The notes beneath the pieces are model-generated. The model ran no database searches. It was not told the origin of the DNA and saw only the letters and a list, made by a program, of their open reading frames with translations. A stretch of DNA of 64,000 nt, from contig JALONG010000021.1 of the NCBI GenBank assembly GCA_025455065.1, positions 1 through 64,000 of the forward strand. Direction: 5' to 3'. Origin of the DNA: Candidatus Kapaibacterium sp. GTDB lineage: Bacteria; Bacteroidota; Ignavibacteria; Kapaibacteriales; UBA4661. Below are positions 8,695 to 18,051 of the stretch, in pieces. Position numbers and translations under genes: made by a program. The number at the start of each line of letters is the position of its first letter. Position 1 is the first letter of the stretch.

Positions 8695-8990
8695 ATAATT
8701 GTCCACGAATCGCACGAATCCTCACCAATAACGATAAAAATAAAGTAACTGTTGAGGTCACAAATTTTTGACGCAGATTTCCATGATTCAACAGATTTTC
8801 ATGATTGTACAAGTACAAACTACAACCCGAAAACTATCCCGAAAGCCGCTCAAAATCAGCGTAGTCAGTTTAATCATGATAATCTGCGTCGAAGAGCTAA
8901 ATAATTAAAAAAATAAAATTGTTACTCAAACCAAACAATGAGTGCTGCGCTGGGATTCGTGTTAATTCGCGTGATTCGTGGATAAATTTT
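8695..8990. repeat. Family C inverted-repeat element, interrupted by a family B element
   Basis: The left arm TTGTCCACGAATCGCACGAAT (about 8699-8719) is answered by the right arm CGCGTGATTCGTGGATAA (about 8968-8985). The same arms, only about 95 bp apart end to end, occur at 51490-51584. Here they are pushed apart by a complete family B element (8745-8925), so this looks like an element inserted within an element. The gap between the kinase and adk genes holds nothing else except the adk terminator. Confidence 0.75.
8745..8925 (-). repeat. MITE-like element family B, copy 1 (nested)
   Basis: About 181 bp with termini GTAACTGTT and GTTAC and subterminal inverted repeats GACGCAGATTTCCATGATT / AATCATGATAATCTGCGTC. 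Inverted relative to the copies at 9709-9872 and 56220-56384, with an A/T-rich expansion of about 16 bp near one end. Non-coding. Confidence 0.85.
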
Positions 8991-9028
8991 TGTGAAACCT
9001 GAGCGATTACGAACTTTACGAAAAAGAA

Positions 9029-9058
9029 AAGCCCGACGATACAAGAATCATCGGGCTT
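9029..9058 (-). terminator. Rho-independent terminator after adk
   Basis: Stem AAGCCCGACGAT / ATCATCGGGCTT with one mismatch, followed on the minus strand by TTTCTTTTT. It lies 40 bp beyond the adk stop. Confidence 0.85.
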
Positions 9059-9097
9059 CGCATAGATTGGCATTGGTACGAGGTTTTGCGGCGGATA

Positions 9098-9655
9098 TTA
9101 CCGTGCTTCGACCGCAGCTTTGACGCGCTTGTAAACCTCTTCCACTTCCGCCTCGCCGTCAATAGTTTTGATAAGATTCGGCGTTTTGGCGTAGAAATCC
9201 AGTAATGGTGCGGTTTCTTTCTCATAGACGGCAAAACGCTCACGAATCGTTGTTTCGTTGTCATCTTTGCGCCCACGAGCAAGCAAGCGCTGTACGAGGG
9301 TTTCTTGGTTCACGGTGATATTGACAACAACGGCAACCTTTTGACCTTTTGCGGCAAGGATGTTTTCCAGCGCTTCGGCTTGCCCAAGTGTGCGCGGATA
9401 GCCGTCCAAAATTGTTCCGGCTTGAAACTTCGGTAAAACCAAGGTTTCTTCGACAATTTTGGTAACAATTTCGTCTGAAACGAGTTTGCCTTCATCAACG
9501 ATTTGTTTGGCAAGTTTGCCGATGTCCGTTTGTGCTGCAATCGCATTGCGAAGCGCTTCGCCGGTCGAAAGATGCCCATAGCCCATACGCTCTGCAAAGA
9601 GAGCCGCTTGTGTGCCTTTGCCAACGCCGGGAGCGCCAAAGAAAATGATAATCAT
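9098..9655 (-). CDS. adk: Adenylate kinase
   Basis: A 185-residue cytosolic adenylate kinase (ATP + AMP to 2 ADP). The P-loop FFGAPGVGKGTQA is at residues 5-17, the AMP-site segment GHLSTGEALRNAI follows, then DGYPRTLGQAEAL and the arginine-rich RLLARGRKDDNETTIRERFAVY. The LID is the short type without the zinc-binding Cys cluster, which explains a length below the usual 215. The start ATG directly precedes the P-loop strand as normal. It is flanked on both sides by repeat elements and its own terminator, so it is probably a single-gene unit. Confidence 0.96.
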   Translation of the reverse strand: MIIIFFGAPGVGKGTQAALFAERMGYGHLSTGEALRNAIAAQTDIGKLAKQIVDEGKLVSDEIVTKIVEETLVLPKFQAGTILDGYPRTLGQAEALENILAAKGQKVAVVVNITVNQETLVQRLLARGRKDDNETTIRERFAVYEKETAPLLDFYAKTPNLIKTIDGEAEVEEVYKRVKAAVEAR

Positions 9656-9708
9656 GGTTTGGTTGTGATTGAAATGACCAAAGGAGGAATTTGCAAGAAA
9701 GATTTGTG

Positions 9709-9872
9709 GTAACTATTAATCTCTTCGACGCAGATTATCATGATTTAACTGATTGCGCTGATTTTGAGCGGCTTTCGAGATGGTTTTCGGATTGTCGTTT
9801 GTATTGAAACAATCATGAAAATCTGTTGAATCTTGAAAATCTGCGTCAAAATTTTATGATCTAAACAGTTAC
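9709..9872 (+). repeat. MITE-like element family B, copy 2
   Basis: 164 bp from GTAACTATTAATCTCTTCGAC to AAACAGTTAC, with subterminal inverted repeats GACGCAGATTATCATGATT and AATCTTGAAAATCTGCGTC. It lies upstream of adk and occupies most of the gap between adk and the HAD phosphatase gene. It has the same orientation as the copy at 56220-56384. Confidence 0.88.
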
Positions 9873-10001
9873 GATGTGTGCAGTTTTGTCAAAAAATAAC
9901 TTGCAAAAATACGAAAGCAACGACGTTTTACCAGAGAAATTTTGCGCGTGGACGGCGAAAGCCGAAAATACCACACAGACTGCTCAACAAGCACGAGTAT
10001 T

Positions 10002-10679
10002 TCAGGATTGAGCGGGCGGAAGTTCTTGCAACAGCGCATCAAAACTTGTTAGTACGCGGTCTGCGCACTCGACAACTTTGAGGCGATGCACGTTTTCGGT
10101 CAGCACATAAAATGCTTCACATTCGCCGCTTGCACGAAGTTGATAGTCGCTGAAGCCGTCGCCGATAATGAGGCGCGGACGTGGTAGATTCAGGTGTTTG
10201 AGCAATGCTGTTTTACCGTCCTCTTGGGAAAGGAAATTTGTTTGGTCTGCACCCGTGATGTTTCCTTGCTCATCGAACAAAAACGTGTTGGCAAAAATAT
10301 GTTCCGGCTTGAATCCAAGCGGTTCCATGACAGGCACGATAAACTCCCGAAAGCCGCCGGAAACCACGTACAAACGCTCACGATTCGCTTGAAACCATGT
10401 GAGATTCTGCAAAAGCGACGGTGTAATTTTTCCGTTCAATACCTGCACCAATGCCGATATATGCTCTTTCCGTGCGCCTAAAAGGGGTATGCGTCGCGCA
10501 AGTGCTTCGTCAAACCGCAGTGCGCCGGACATTGCCTGATTGGTCAAATCCGTGATTGCCTGCACACGCTCTGCACGGTCTGGGGCATCTGCCAGAGCAA
10601 TCGCGGCGAGGTCTTCGAGGGATTCAACCTGCACTAACGTTGAATCAAAATCAATGATGATAGTTGAGAAATCTTGCAT
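10002..10679 (-). CDS. HAD-family phosphatase, SerB-like
   Basis: A 225-residue HAD hydrolase of the phosphoserine-phosphatase-like group. The start MQDFSTIIIDFDSTLVQVE was chosen because it puts motif I (DFDST) at the N-terminus. An alpha-helical cap follows (about 20-80). Motif II is in YVVSGG (about 120), motif III is the Lys region near QEDGKTALLKHL, and motif IV is IGDGFSDYQL. Likely dephosphorylates a small metabolite; L-phosphoserine is plausible but not proven, since this group also includes other specificities. It is bracketed by repeat elements on both sides. Confidence 0.85.
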   Translation of the reverse strand: MQDFSTIIIDFDSTLVQVESLEDLAAIALADAPDRAERVQAITDLTNQAMSGALRFDEALARRIPLLGARKEHISALVQVLNGKITPSLLQNLTWFQANRERLYVVSGGFREFIVPVMEPLGFKPEHIFANTFLFDEQGNITGADQTNFLSQEDGKTALLKHLNLPRPRLIIGDGFSDYQLRASGECEAFYVLTENVHRLKVVECADRVLTSFDALLQELPPAQS

Positions 10680-10746
10680 GAATGTTTGGTCAAATCGTGT
10701 GAACAAGAGTGTTGATGAGCCTTTCAAGTTCTTTTCTGAACAACTT

Positions 10747-10867
10747 ATACCAATTTGAGTTGATAACTGTGCAAAAAAAATCCGGCTTCAGTGGCACAGA
10801 CATTCTTGTCTGTGCGAGTATTTATGCTGTTTCCAGAGAAAAGACAATCCTCAACGTAAATTGGTAT
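10747..10867 (+). repeat. MITE-like element family A, copy 2
   Basis: 121 bp bounded by ATACCAATTT and AAATTGGTAT, with the central palindrome CACAGACATTCTTGTCTGTG. The right terminus ends on the first base of the chemoreceptor stop codon (tta, 10867-10869, on the plus strand). TA flanks at both ends suggest TA target duplication, as for Tc1/IS630-type MITEs; this is inferred. Confidence 0.88.
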
Positions 10868-12753
10868 TACCCCAGCGATTTCCGCATTTGCATTCCCAGA
10901 CCTACGCCGGAATGAGTATTGGCGAGTTGGAAACGCTCGACCAACTCTTGCATATTTGCCGCATAGCCCGAAAGTTCGTGCGACGCGGAGGCTGATTCTT
11001 CCGCGTTAGCGCTGGTGTTTTGGACGACTTGCGAAATTTGCCCCATGCCGATATTGATTTGCGCAATGCCTGATGATTGCTCTTTTGCAGACACGGAAAT
11101 TTCACCAACGACCGTGCGCACTTGCGTGGAAGAATGTTGAATTTCCTGAAGTGCTGATGCAGTCTGGGTTGTGAGTGCCTCGCTCGAAGAAATCTGTGCC
11201 AGTGCTTCGTCAATCATCGCCGAACTTTCCCGTGCGGCTTTTGCGCTGCGATTGGCGAGATTGCGCACTTCTTCGGCAACAACGGCAAAGCCCTTGCCGT
11301 GCCGACCCGCACGGGCGGCTTCCACGGCGGCGTTCAGCGCAAGCAGATTTGTTTGGAAGGCGATTTCGTCAATAACTTTGATGACTTTGCTGATATTGCG
11401 ACTCGAATGGCTTAATTCCTGAATCGCCGCCACAAGCGCCCCGACTTGCGCAACACCGCTTTCGGCTGCGTGTTCGGATTTCAAACTGAGTTTTTCTGCT
11501 TCACCCGCCTGCCGTGCGCTCTGCATAGCTTGATTACTGATTTCCTGAAGCGATGCACTAATTTCTTCCAACGATGCAGCCTGTTCAGTCGCACCGCTCG
11601 AAAGCGCCGAACTTGCGTCTGCGAGATACGACGAACCTTCGTTTACCTGCTGTGCAGCGCTTGAAACCTCATGAATAACACTGTTCATCGTTGCAATCGT
11701 TGTGTTCAGCGTTTGTGCCATTGTTGCAAAATCCCCGTTGTATGTGCCTTTCATGCTGACATCCAAACGATTTTTCGCAACTTCGTTCAAGACGGCAATC
11801 GCTTCACGAATCGGGCGCACAACCTCGCTCAAAAGCCCATTTACGCCACTCAGCAACGAGCGATATTCACCCTGAAACTTCGCGCTGTCCGCCGACACAC
11901 TGAGGTTTCCTTGCTTGGCGGCATTGGTCAAAACAGCAACTTCGCCGATAATTTCTTGGATCGTGCGCTGCATCTCCGCCATAGCACGGAGCAGTTCGCC
12001 TGTTTCATTCCGTGCCTCGCTGGTGATTGCCGTGCCAAACGAGCCTTTCGCAATGCTTTTCGCTGCGGTCAAACACTCTTCCAACGGAAGCACAATAGCA
12101 CGGCGTGTCCGCCAACCCAGCAATAAAGCTATTCCCAGAGCTAAAACACTTACCATTACAACGGAACTCCGTGAGACAGTGTTTGCTAATTGCGCTTGTT
12201 CGCCCGTAGCCTTAGCGAGTTCGGATTGATAGTCAATAAATTCCCGAAACACTTTGATATATCGGTCTTTAATAATTTTGTACTCTTCCAAATATTGTTT
12301 TTTCACAGTAGCATCAAAACTCGCGGTAACGCGAGATGTTTTTACCATTCTGTTTAAGGATTCTCGATACTCGGCGCGAATGACATTCAAAGCCGCCATC
12401 TTGCTTTTGCCCTCATCGGTGGTAATTTTAGCTTCAATTTGTTTCAATGCTTCTGAATTGAGGGAAAAGCGTTTGTCAATCTCTGCCGCAGCTTCGTCAA
12501 TCATGGCTTTTTCCGACGGCATGGTAGCATCCAAAACGCCTATCAGCAAGACCGATTCGGCATTTGCTTGAACGCGCTGTGTAATTTGTGCCAATAGATT
12601 CACTTTGTACAACTTATCTTGCGCCAAATCCTGCACGTCATCAGCAACGCTGTCCAACGAATACACGCCAATTCCCGCCGTGATAAGCAAAAACACCAGC
12701 AATAATCCGAAACTCGCAGCAAGTCTCGTGGAAATGGTCAAATGGTTGAACAT
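10867..12753 (-). CDS. Methyl-accepting chemotaxis protein
   Basis: A 628-residue transmembrane chemoreceptor. The start [15 protein letters not shown] places a first membrane helix at about 10-32. A four-helix-bundle ligand domain (4HB_MCP type) spans about 35-190, the second membrane helix ([18 protein letters not shown]) is near 195-213, and HAMP follows. A second HAMP-like segment precedes the long coiled-coil signalling domain, whose hairpin tip is [21 protein letters not shown]. It would couple to CheA through CheW; a cheW gene lies at 23806-24309. No CheR-docking pentapeptide ends the protein. A consensus promoter lies about 107 bp upstream, and the stop codon abuts a MITE-like element. 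Confidence 0.93.
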   Translation of the reverse strand: MFNHLTISTRLAASFGLLLVFLLITAGIGVYSLDSVADDVQDLAQDKLYKVNLLAQITQRVQANAESVLLIGVLDATMPSEKAMIDEAAAEIDKRFSLNSEALKQIEAKITTDEGKSKMAALNVIRAEYRESLNRMVKTSRVTASFDATVKKQYLEEYKIIKDRYIKVFREFIDYQSELAKATGEQAQLANTVSRSSVVMVSVLALGIALLLGWRTRRAIVLPLEECLTAAKSIAKGSFGTAITSEARNETGELLRAMAEMQRTIQEIIGEVAVLTNAAKQGNLSVSADSAKFQGEYRSLLSGVNGLLSEVVRPIREAIAVLNEVAKNRLDVSMKGTYNGDFATMAQTLNTTIATMNSVIHEVSSAAQQVNEGSSYLADASSALSSGATEQAASLEEISASLQEISNQAMQSARQAGEAEKLSLKSEHAAESGVAQVGALVAAIQELSHSSRNISKVIKVIDEIAFQTNLLALNAAVEAARAGRHGKGFAVVAEEVRNLANRSAKAARESSAMIDEALAQISSSEALTTQTASALQEIQHSSTQVRTVVGEISVSAKEQSSGIAQINIGMGQISQVVQNTSANAEESASASHELSGYAANMQELVERFQLANTHSGVGLGMQMRKSLG

Positions 12754-12859
12754 ACAAGATTCTCCAAGAATGTGATGAAGGGTATGGCAGTAGCGAAATC
12801 GCTTAACGGCAAGTACCGTACTCGGCACAAATGCTCAATGATGGTACGGTTGTTCGCAG

Positions 12860-12891
12860 CAAATATACGCAGATTCTCTTTCCTTTGGCAA
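12860..12891 (-). promoter_or_regulatory. Consensus -33/-7 promoter of the chemoreceptor gene
   Basis: On the minus strand, TTG (12889-12891), 21 bp, TATATTTG (12860-12867). This fits the Bacteroidota consensus TTTG-N19-21-TAnnTTTG. It leaves a leader of about 100 nt before the start codon and lies 30 bp past the start of the divergent arm, just beyond the MATE stop (12898), slightly overlapping it is avoided. Confidence 0.5.
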
Positions 12892-12897
12892 GGTTGT

Positions 12898-14274
12898 TTA
12901 CACAAAAGGAATGGTGCGACTTCGGCGGTAAAAACGGAGGTAAAAAAACGTTGAGGCGACAGTCAGCCCCGCTAAATATCCCGTCCAAATGCCTATTTCC
13001 CGCCAGCCCAGAAGAAATGCCGCTCCGTAGCTTATGGGCAACGAAACAACAATATATGCCACAAACGCAATAATCGTCGGAATCCGCGCATCTGCTAATG
13101 CGCGAAGTGTACCGAGCATGACCGTTTGCAAACCGTCGAAAATTTGGAACAAAGCAGCAATCATCAGCAATCCCGCAGCCATCTGAATTACTGCCGCGTC
13201 CTGAATGTATATCGTCGGAATCCAATACCGAAACATAACAAACGCTAGTGCGCTAAGGCTCATATACGCCAGAACCACGTGCGAAGCGGCAAAGCCTGCC
13301 GAGCGCATATTAACGCGGTCTTTCGCGCCGTAAAATTGGCTCACACGAATTGTTGCAGCAGCAGAAATGCCCGTTGCGCCCATAAACGTCAGTGCGGCTG
13401 CGCCCATGGCTATTTGATGTGCAGCGAGTTCTGTTGCGCCCAGCCAGCCCATCATAATTGCTCCGAGTGCAAACGCCGCCACTTCCAAAATCGTCTGACC
13501 GCCGAGCGGAATACCCAAGCGAATATACCGCAGAATCAAGGTTTTATCAAAGCCCACTTCGCGCATTGCGGCACGGTAAGGCGCATAAAATTCGCTTCGC
13601 AGGAAAATCAGGCTAAATGTGAGCATCATTGAACACCGCGCTACAAACGTCGCCACGCCTGAACCCGTCACGCCAAGCGCCGGAAAGCCAAATTTACCGT
13701 TGATAAGGACGTAATTCAGCCCAATGTTGATGATAATTTCCTGTACCGTAATCATTGCTGCAACCCGTGTGTTTCCTAAGCCTTCGGAGAATTGCTTGAA
13801 GGATTGAAACACAGCAACGGGCAAAATAGACAATATCATCCACAAATAAAATGGTCGTGCAAGCCTGACTACATCAGGCTTTTGGCCCATATTGTCCAGA
13901 AAAAGCCCGACTATCGCCATCAGACCTGTAACAAGCGTTGCCATGAGGATATTCGCAAGGAAGCCGTTTTTAAGCCACGAAGCGGCTTCCCGACTATCCC
14001 CTTTGCCTTTTGCCGCACCGACAAAGGGAGTCATTGCAGCAGAAAAACCGATGCAAAAAAGCAATCCGGCAATAAACACATTATGCCCAAACGACGATGC
14101 TGCAAGCGGCACCGTGCCTAAGCGCCCGACCATGATGTTGTCGGTAATCTGGACAATCATATGCCCGATTTGTGTGAACATCACGGGAACTGCAAGCATA
14201 ATTGTCGCGGAGTAATGCGCTGCATAGCGCGTAAAATGGGAGCGGAAGGAAGATTCTTGCGGAGATTGCGACAT
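12898..14274 (-). CDS. MATE family efflux transporter
   Basis: A 458-residue multidrug and toxin extrusion (MATE) transporter with about twelve membrane helices in two six-helix bundles. The N-terminal motif MLAVPVMFTQIGHMIVQITDNIMVGRLG and the equivalent segment at the start of the second half (LGIPLGGQTILEVAAFALGAIMMGWLG) mark the internal repeat typical of NorM/DinF-type proteins. Drives export of small cationic compounds in exchange for Na+ or H+; the substrate is unknown. The start codon gives a short cytoplasmic tail before helix 1. It precedes the chemoreceptor gene on the same strand, but a promoter between them suggests separate control. Confidence 0.93.
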   Translation of the reverse strand: MSQSPQESSFRSHFTRYAAHYSATIMLAVPVMFTQIGHMIVQITDNIMVGRLGTVPLAASSFGHNVFIAGLLFCIGFSAAMTPFVGAAKGKGDSREAASWLKNGFLANILMATLVTGLMAIVGLFLDNMGQKPDVVRLARPFYLWMILSILPVAVFQSFKQFSEGLGNTRVAAMITVQEIIINIGLNYVLINGKFGFPALGVTGSGVATFVARCSMMLTFSLIFLRSEFYAPYRAAMREVGFDKTLILRYIRLGIPLGGQTILEVAAFALGAIMMGWLGATELAAHQIAMGAAALTFMGATGISAAATIRVSQFYGAKDRVNMRSAGFAASHVVLAYMSLSALAFVMFRYWIPTIYIQDAAVIQMAAGLLMIAALFQIFDGLQTVMLGTLRALADARIPTIIAFVAYIVVSLPISYGAAFLLGWREIGIWTGYLAGLTVASTFFYLRFYRRSRTIPFV

Positions 14275-14387
14275 GAATTCGGGGACAAAAGTGGTGGTTG
14301 AGGGAAGTATGAAGTATCAATGATGAAGTATGAAATAATTCGGATGTTCTTTGCTCTGCATACGCAGGAACGTCTGTGCTACGGCAT

Positions 14388-14432
14388 GAAATCAGGCTTC
14401 GGTGGCACAGTTCATTCTTGCCTGTGCGAGAT
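14388..14432 (+). repeat. Degenerate family A core fragment
   Basis: AATCAGGCTTCGGTGGCACAG...TTCTTGCCTGTGCGAG resembles the central part of family A (GGCTTCAGTGGCACAGACATTC...). A related half (GGAACGTCTGTGCTACGG) lies at 14367-14384. The termini are missing. It occupies the gap between the MATE and kinase genes. Confidence 0.55.
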
Positions 14433-14460
14433 TTTGAACAAATGTCCGAACTATTATTCT

Positions 14461-16143
14461 TTACGATGACAATGATTCTGCTGATAAATCTGCGCCAAGC
14501 GGCAGCGTTACGCGGAAGGTTGTGCCGACGTTTACGGTGCTTTCGACGGTAATTGTGCCTCCGTGCATTTTCACCGAGCGCTCCACAATCGCAAGCCCCA
14601 AGCCCGTTCCTTGAATTTCCCCGACATTTTTCCCTCTGTGAAAACTTACAAAAAGTTGCGGTAAATCTTCTGCGGGAATACCAATACCGCTATCCTGTAC
14701 GGTAATCGAAACCTCTGTTTCGCCAACGCGGAGCGAAAAGCGTACCGTTGTCGTATCGGGCGAGTATTTGTAGGCATTGGAAAGGAGGTTACCGAAAATA
14801 AGCCGGAGCAATTTCGGGTCACCCAAAAACGGCAGTGATTCGGTGTTGTAGGTTGCAAGGGTGATGTGAGTTTGCCCTAAACTTTTTTCGTGTTCGTGGA
14901 CAAGTTCGCGGCAAAACTGCACAAGGTCAATATCTTGCGGCTCAAAGGGCAGTTTACCGGAATCGGATTTCCCGACAACCAAGATATTATCCAGCAAACT
15001 CGACATTCTATCTAATCCTCTGGTAATATCTTGCAGTGCATCCCATTTTTCATCGTCGCTGGTGGTCTCCCAATACCGCCGCAAAATGCCGGCAGCCAGC
15101 ATCATTCCTGCAAGCGGTGTGCGGAGTTCATGCGAGGCAATCGTCACAAAGCGGTATTTGAGTTCGGTCATTTCCTGTTCTTTCTCAAGGTGCTGCCGCG
15201 TTTTGAAATCGGTGATATTTTGACAAACCAGCATCACCGCTTCAATCGCCTGACGCTCTGCCGCAAGTGGCACGGCATGAAGTAAATACGGCTCTCCGCC
15301 AAGCGCAATTTCCAACGACGAATGTTTGCCGTCGAATGCCTGCACGATGAGTGCTTCGGCAAGAGAAGCAAGCGGTTCCGCCAACGTGCGGGAATCTTCA
15401 CGGGTCTGCACAGGAATACGCTCTGCTTGCGTCCCCTCAACAAGCAAGCATTGACGCTGTTTGTCGAGCATAATAACCGCGCCGTTGGGAAAATTTTCTG
15501 CAAGCGAGCGGTAGCGTTTTTCCGCCCGTTGCAATTCACGCTCCAAAACGCCACGCTGCTGCAATTCATTACGAATTTCATCAATAAATTCTTGAAGTTC
15601 ATTGGTGCGGCGGTGCATATTGTCTTCGAGACTTTTTATCTCTGTACTCAAGGACTCATTCGACTGCACAAGGTCGGTAACATCGGTAAAGGTGCAGATA
15701 ATTTGATGTTCAGCCGAAGTTTTATGAGGCTTTGAGGTTTTGTGCGCTACTGAGTTTTTGCGGGGTGTTGAGATTTCAAGCGCCTTGCAATGTACGTGCG
15801 TAAAGACCTGCTGCCCCGATGATTGTTTGTAGGCGATGTACAAAACTTGCGGCTCCGTGTCATTCAAAGCCACAGTACGGAGAGCAGTGGCGAGTTCAGT
15901 TTTGTGCGGGAAATCGGTATAATCCAGCACATCTTTTCCGAGTAGGGATGATTGTTCTTGCTCCAAAATACGCGCAAATGCAGTATTGGTGAAGAGAATG
16001 GATGTCTTTGCTGGTGTTGCTTCGGTTTCACCGTCGGAAAGCGCGAGAATAACCACTCCTGCTGCGGCTTGTTCTGCGGCGCGTTTGCGTAACGTGGCTT
16101 CAGACGGCATTTTGGGGAAAGTCGGTTTGGGTGCTTGCTTCAT
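14461..16143 (-). CDS. PAS-domain sensor histidine kinase
   Basis: A 560-residue histidine kinase. From the chosen start (MKQAPKPTFPKMPSEATLRKR) it has no membrane segment; an alternative start 19 codons upstream adds a hydrophobic stretch (LIVLFAQVLVRFFVF) that could be a membrane anchor, so the start is uncertain. A first PAS domain (about 35-150) is followed by a coiled coil, a second PAS-like domain (about 200-320), HisKA (IASHELRTPLAG) and HATPase_c (GNLLSNAYKYSP, QDSGIGIP, GTGLGLAIVERSV). No partner regulator is adjacent. Probably responds to an intracellular or redox cue; the signal is unknown. Confidence 0.9.
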   Translation of the reverse strand: MKQAPKPTFPKMPSEATLRKRAAEQAAAGVVILALSDGETEATPAKTSILFTNTAFARILEQEQSSLLGKDVLDYTDFPHKTELATALRTVALNDTEPQVLYIAYKQSSGQQVFTHVHCKALEISTPRKNSVAHKTSKPHKTSAEHQIICTFTDVTDLVQSNESLSTEIKSLEDNMHRRTNELQEFIDEIRNELQQRGVLERELQRAEKRYRSLAENFPNGAVIMLDKQRQCLLVEGTQAERIPVQTREDSRTLAEPLASLAEALIVQAFDGKHSSLEIALGGEPYLLHAVPLAAERQAIEAVMLVCQNITDFKTRQHLEKEQEMTELKYRFVTIASHELRTPLAGMMLAAGILRRYWETTSDDEKWDALQDITRGLDRMSSLLDNILVVGKSDSGKLPFEPQDIDLVQFCRELVHEHEKSLGQTHITLATYNTESLPFLGDPKLLRLIFGNLLSNAYKYSPDTTTVRFSLRVGETEVSITVQDSGIGIPAEDLPQLFVSFHRGKNVGEIQGTGLGLAIVERSVKMHGGTITVESTVNVGTTFRVTLPLGADLSAESLSS

Positions 16144-16269
16144 AACGTGCTTAAAAACAAAAAAGCGGACAAGGACTTGTGCAAAAAGAACAATCAACAC
16201 GGAAGCCGAATTTACGTGTTGTTCGGCAATAAAACAAGCGCCCTTTGCTCGGTTAAGCCCGTCACGCGG

Positions 16270-16614
16270 TTAAAACTCATACAACATCGTCTGAAAAAAC
16301 ATCGCGTTCACAGCCAACGCCGGAACGCCGAGTGAGCGACATTCCACAATAACAAAACTGTCATCATCAATCATCAAAGCGACATTATGCCGGAGACAGG
16401 TTTTTGCCTTCCAAAGCCCGTGATTATTGCGCTCTTTGTCGGGACAGATTTCGACAAGAACCTCGCGCCCCAAGATTTCATGCGCTTGTTGCGGAGTAAT
16501 ACTTTTGTTGAGTGTGATAATAACAATGGTAGAAAATTTTCCCGCCAAAAGGCGTATTTCCTGTGGGAAGTGCGATATTACGCCGTCCCAATCCAAACCG
16601 AGGGTATCGTTCAT
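16270..16614 (-). CDS. Small HAD-like protein
   Basis: A 114-residue protein with a reduced HAD-like arrangement. LGLDWDGVISHFP (about 4-16) resembles motif I, with the second Asp of a DxD pair kept. STIVIITLNK (about 27-36) sits where motif II would be, and VALMIDDDSFVIVE (about 77-90) where motif IV acidic residues would be. It is shorter than most HAD enzymes and has no cap, so it may be a minimal phosphatase or a non-enzymatic relative. The start ATG at 16612-16614 is divergent from the SPOR-protein gene that starts at 16758. Confidence 0.65.
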   Translation of the reverse strand: MNDTLGLDWDGVISHFPQEIRLLAGKFSTIVIITLNKSITPQQAHEILGREVLVEICPDKERNNHGLWKAKTCLRHNVALMIDDDSFVIVECRSLGVPALAVNAMFFQTMLYEF

Positions 16615-16757
16615 AAATGCAGGTGATGTCGTTTCAAAAAATTGGCACTGAAATTGAATGTGTAAAACCGAAAGCACAATATACGCAATTTGATACGCAT
16701 TTTGTGTTATTTGTAGGCTTCCAAAACAGATTTCGGCTATTGTTTTTGCCTTTTGCT

Positions 16758-17669
16758 ATGACTACCCCTCAATCATATCATCTGCAAGTGCGCCAAACGC
16801 TGACCAATACTGCGTTTGTGGCACTTTGTTCTTTAACCTTTCTCGGCACAAACCTCACGGCAAGTTTTGCACAGAAAGCACCGGTGAAAAAGCCCAATCC
16901 TGCTGCGGTATCTCCCGCAACGGCTGCCCCGCAAGACGGCAAAATCTGGCTTTCGCTGGATGTAGTTGAACATCAATACAATGGTTCGGGCGCGGAAATC
17001 GGGAAAGAAAAATTCCGTTCCGATATTGAAATACAGGTCATTGACAGTGCCACAAATCGCTCTGTCAGTGTTCATTCGGGCGAAACCGTTCCTTTGCAGG
17101 CACGGAAAACTTATTTTATCTTTCTGCCCGAAATTCCGCAAAGTTACGGCATGACGACACGGCTTGCCGGACCGCAAACGCAGGTTTTACGCACTCCGCG
17201 CAGTGTCGGTGATGATGATGTGATGTTTGAACGAAAATTTGTCTTGAATAGCCGTCAAGGTAGCAGTAATGCGACTTCGCGGGAACTTGGCACACGCACG
17301 ACCATTCCCCCAAGTGCATTTCCCAAACCTTTTCCGACGACCAGCCCTGCTTCTTCGCAGATTCCCGCAAAACCGCTTGGAAACATCACCTCTTCGATGA
17401 GCAATCCGAATTATTATGTGATTCAATACTGTTCACTCAAAAGTCAGGAAGATGCCTTACAAGCACGGTCATTCCTTATGCGCAACGGCATTCGTGATGC
17501 GCGGGTGGAAGTGTTTATTGACAAATTTGGTCAGTCGTACTATCGCTTGCGCTCCGGCTCCTATATTGACCCGTTATTGGCAAAATCTACGATTGAAGGC
17601 ACACTCTGGAAAAATCGTCAAGCATTGGGGCTGAAACAAAAGCCAATCGTTGTCAAAGCGGGAGTTTGA
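16758..17669 (+). CDS. SPOR-domain protein with signal peptide
   Basis: A 303-residue exported protein. The ATG at 16758 gives a signal-peptide-like N-terminus (hydrophobic TAFVALCSLTFLGTNL, cleavage after SFAQ); an upstream in-frame ATG at 16617 would extend it with 47 unlikely residues. The middle (about 55-150) is a beta-rich region of unknown type (VWLSLDVVEHQY-like strands). A proline/serine-rich linker leads to a C-terminal SPOR domain (about 220-300) with YVIQYCSLKSQEDALQAR and YYRLRSGSY, a fold that binds denuded septal peptidoglycan. Suggests a role at the cell envelope or division site; specific function unknown. Confidence 0.8.
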   Translation: MTTPQSYHLQVRQTLTNTAFVALCSLTFLGTNLTASFAQKAPVKKPNPAAVSPATAAPQDGKIWLSLDVVEHQYNGSGAEIGKEKFRSDIEIQVIDSATNRSVSVHSGETVPLQARKTYFIFLPEIPQSYGMTTRLAGPQTQVLRTPRSVGDDDVMFERKFVLNSRQGSSNATSRELGTRTTIPPSAFPKPFPTTSPASSQIPAKPLGNITSSMSNPNYYVIQYCSLKSQEDALQARSFLMRNGIRDARVEVFIDKFGQSYYRLRSGSYIDPLLAKSTIEGTLWKNRQALGLKQKPIVVKAGV

Positions 17670-17740
17670 TAAACTGCCGTAATGACACGAATGTTTTGTA
17701 CAAAAGAGTTTTGCTCAGTACATTCCATGTCGGAATGATT

Positions 17741-17965
17741 CAGTGGCACAGGCATTTTTGCCTGTGGAACACCTGAGAATTAAAGTGTCCAAAAGATTGT
17801 AGTGGCACAGACATTTTTGTCTGTGCGAGGTTGATCTAAACAGCGCCAACACACGCACAGACAAAAATGTCTGTGCCACTTATTTTCTTGAAAGGCGAAT
17901 TTATTTTGTTGCCATTCCTGTGCGAGTATTTAGTCTGGTATTGAGCAATCTCGCACAGACGACAA
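17741..17965. repeat. Cluster of CACAGACA palindromes
   Basis: Between the SPOR gene and the next kinase gene there is no gene. Instead there is one imperfect palindrome (GGCACAGGCATTTTTGCCTG, near 17745) and a pair of opposed copies, AGTGGCACAGACATTTTTGTC at about 17801 and its inverse ending GTCTGTGCCACT at about 17880. A partial copy (GTGCGAGTATTTAGTCTGG, about 17920) is like the right half of family A. These look like a composite of family A cores. Confidence 0.8.
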
Positions 17966-18051
17966 TGAAGTGTGCTGCTGATTGCTGACATTGAAGCGTT
18001 ATTTCGAGCCAATCTTACAACAAGAAATAGACAGTCTGAATAAGAAAAACC

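Noticed and set aside
16617-16757. 47-codon extension of the SPOR protein
   Set aside because: It lacks a signal-like sequence, and the internal ATG at 16758 gives a proper signal peptide.
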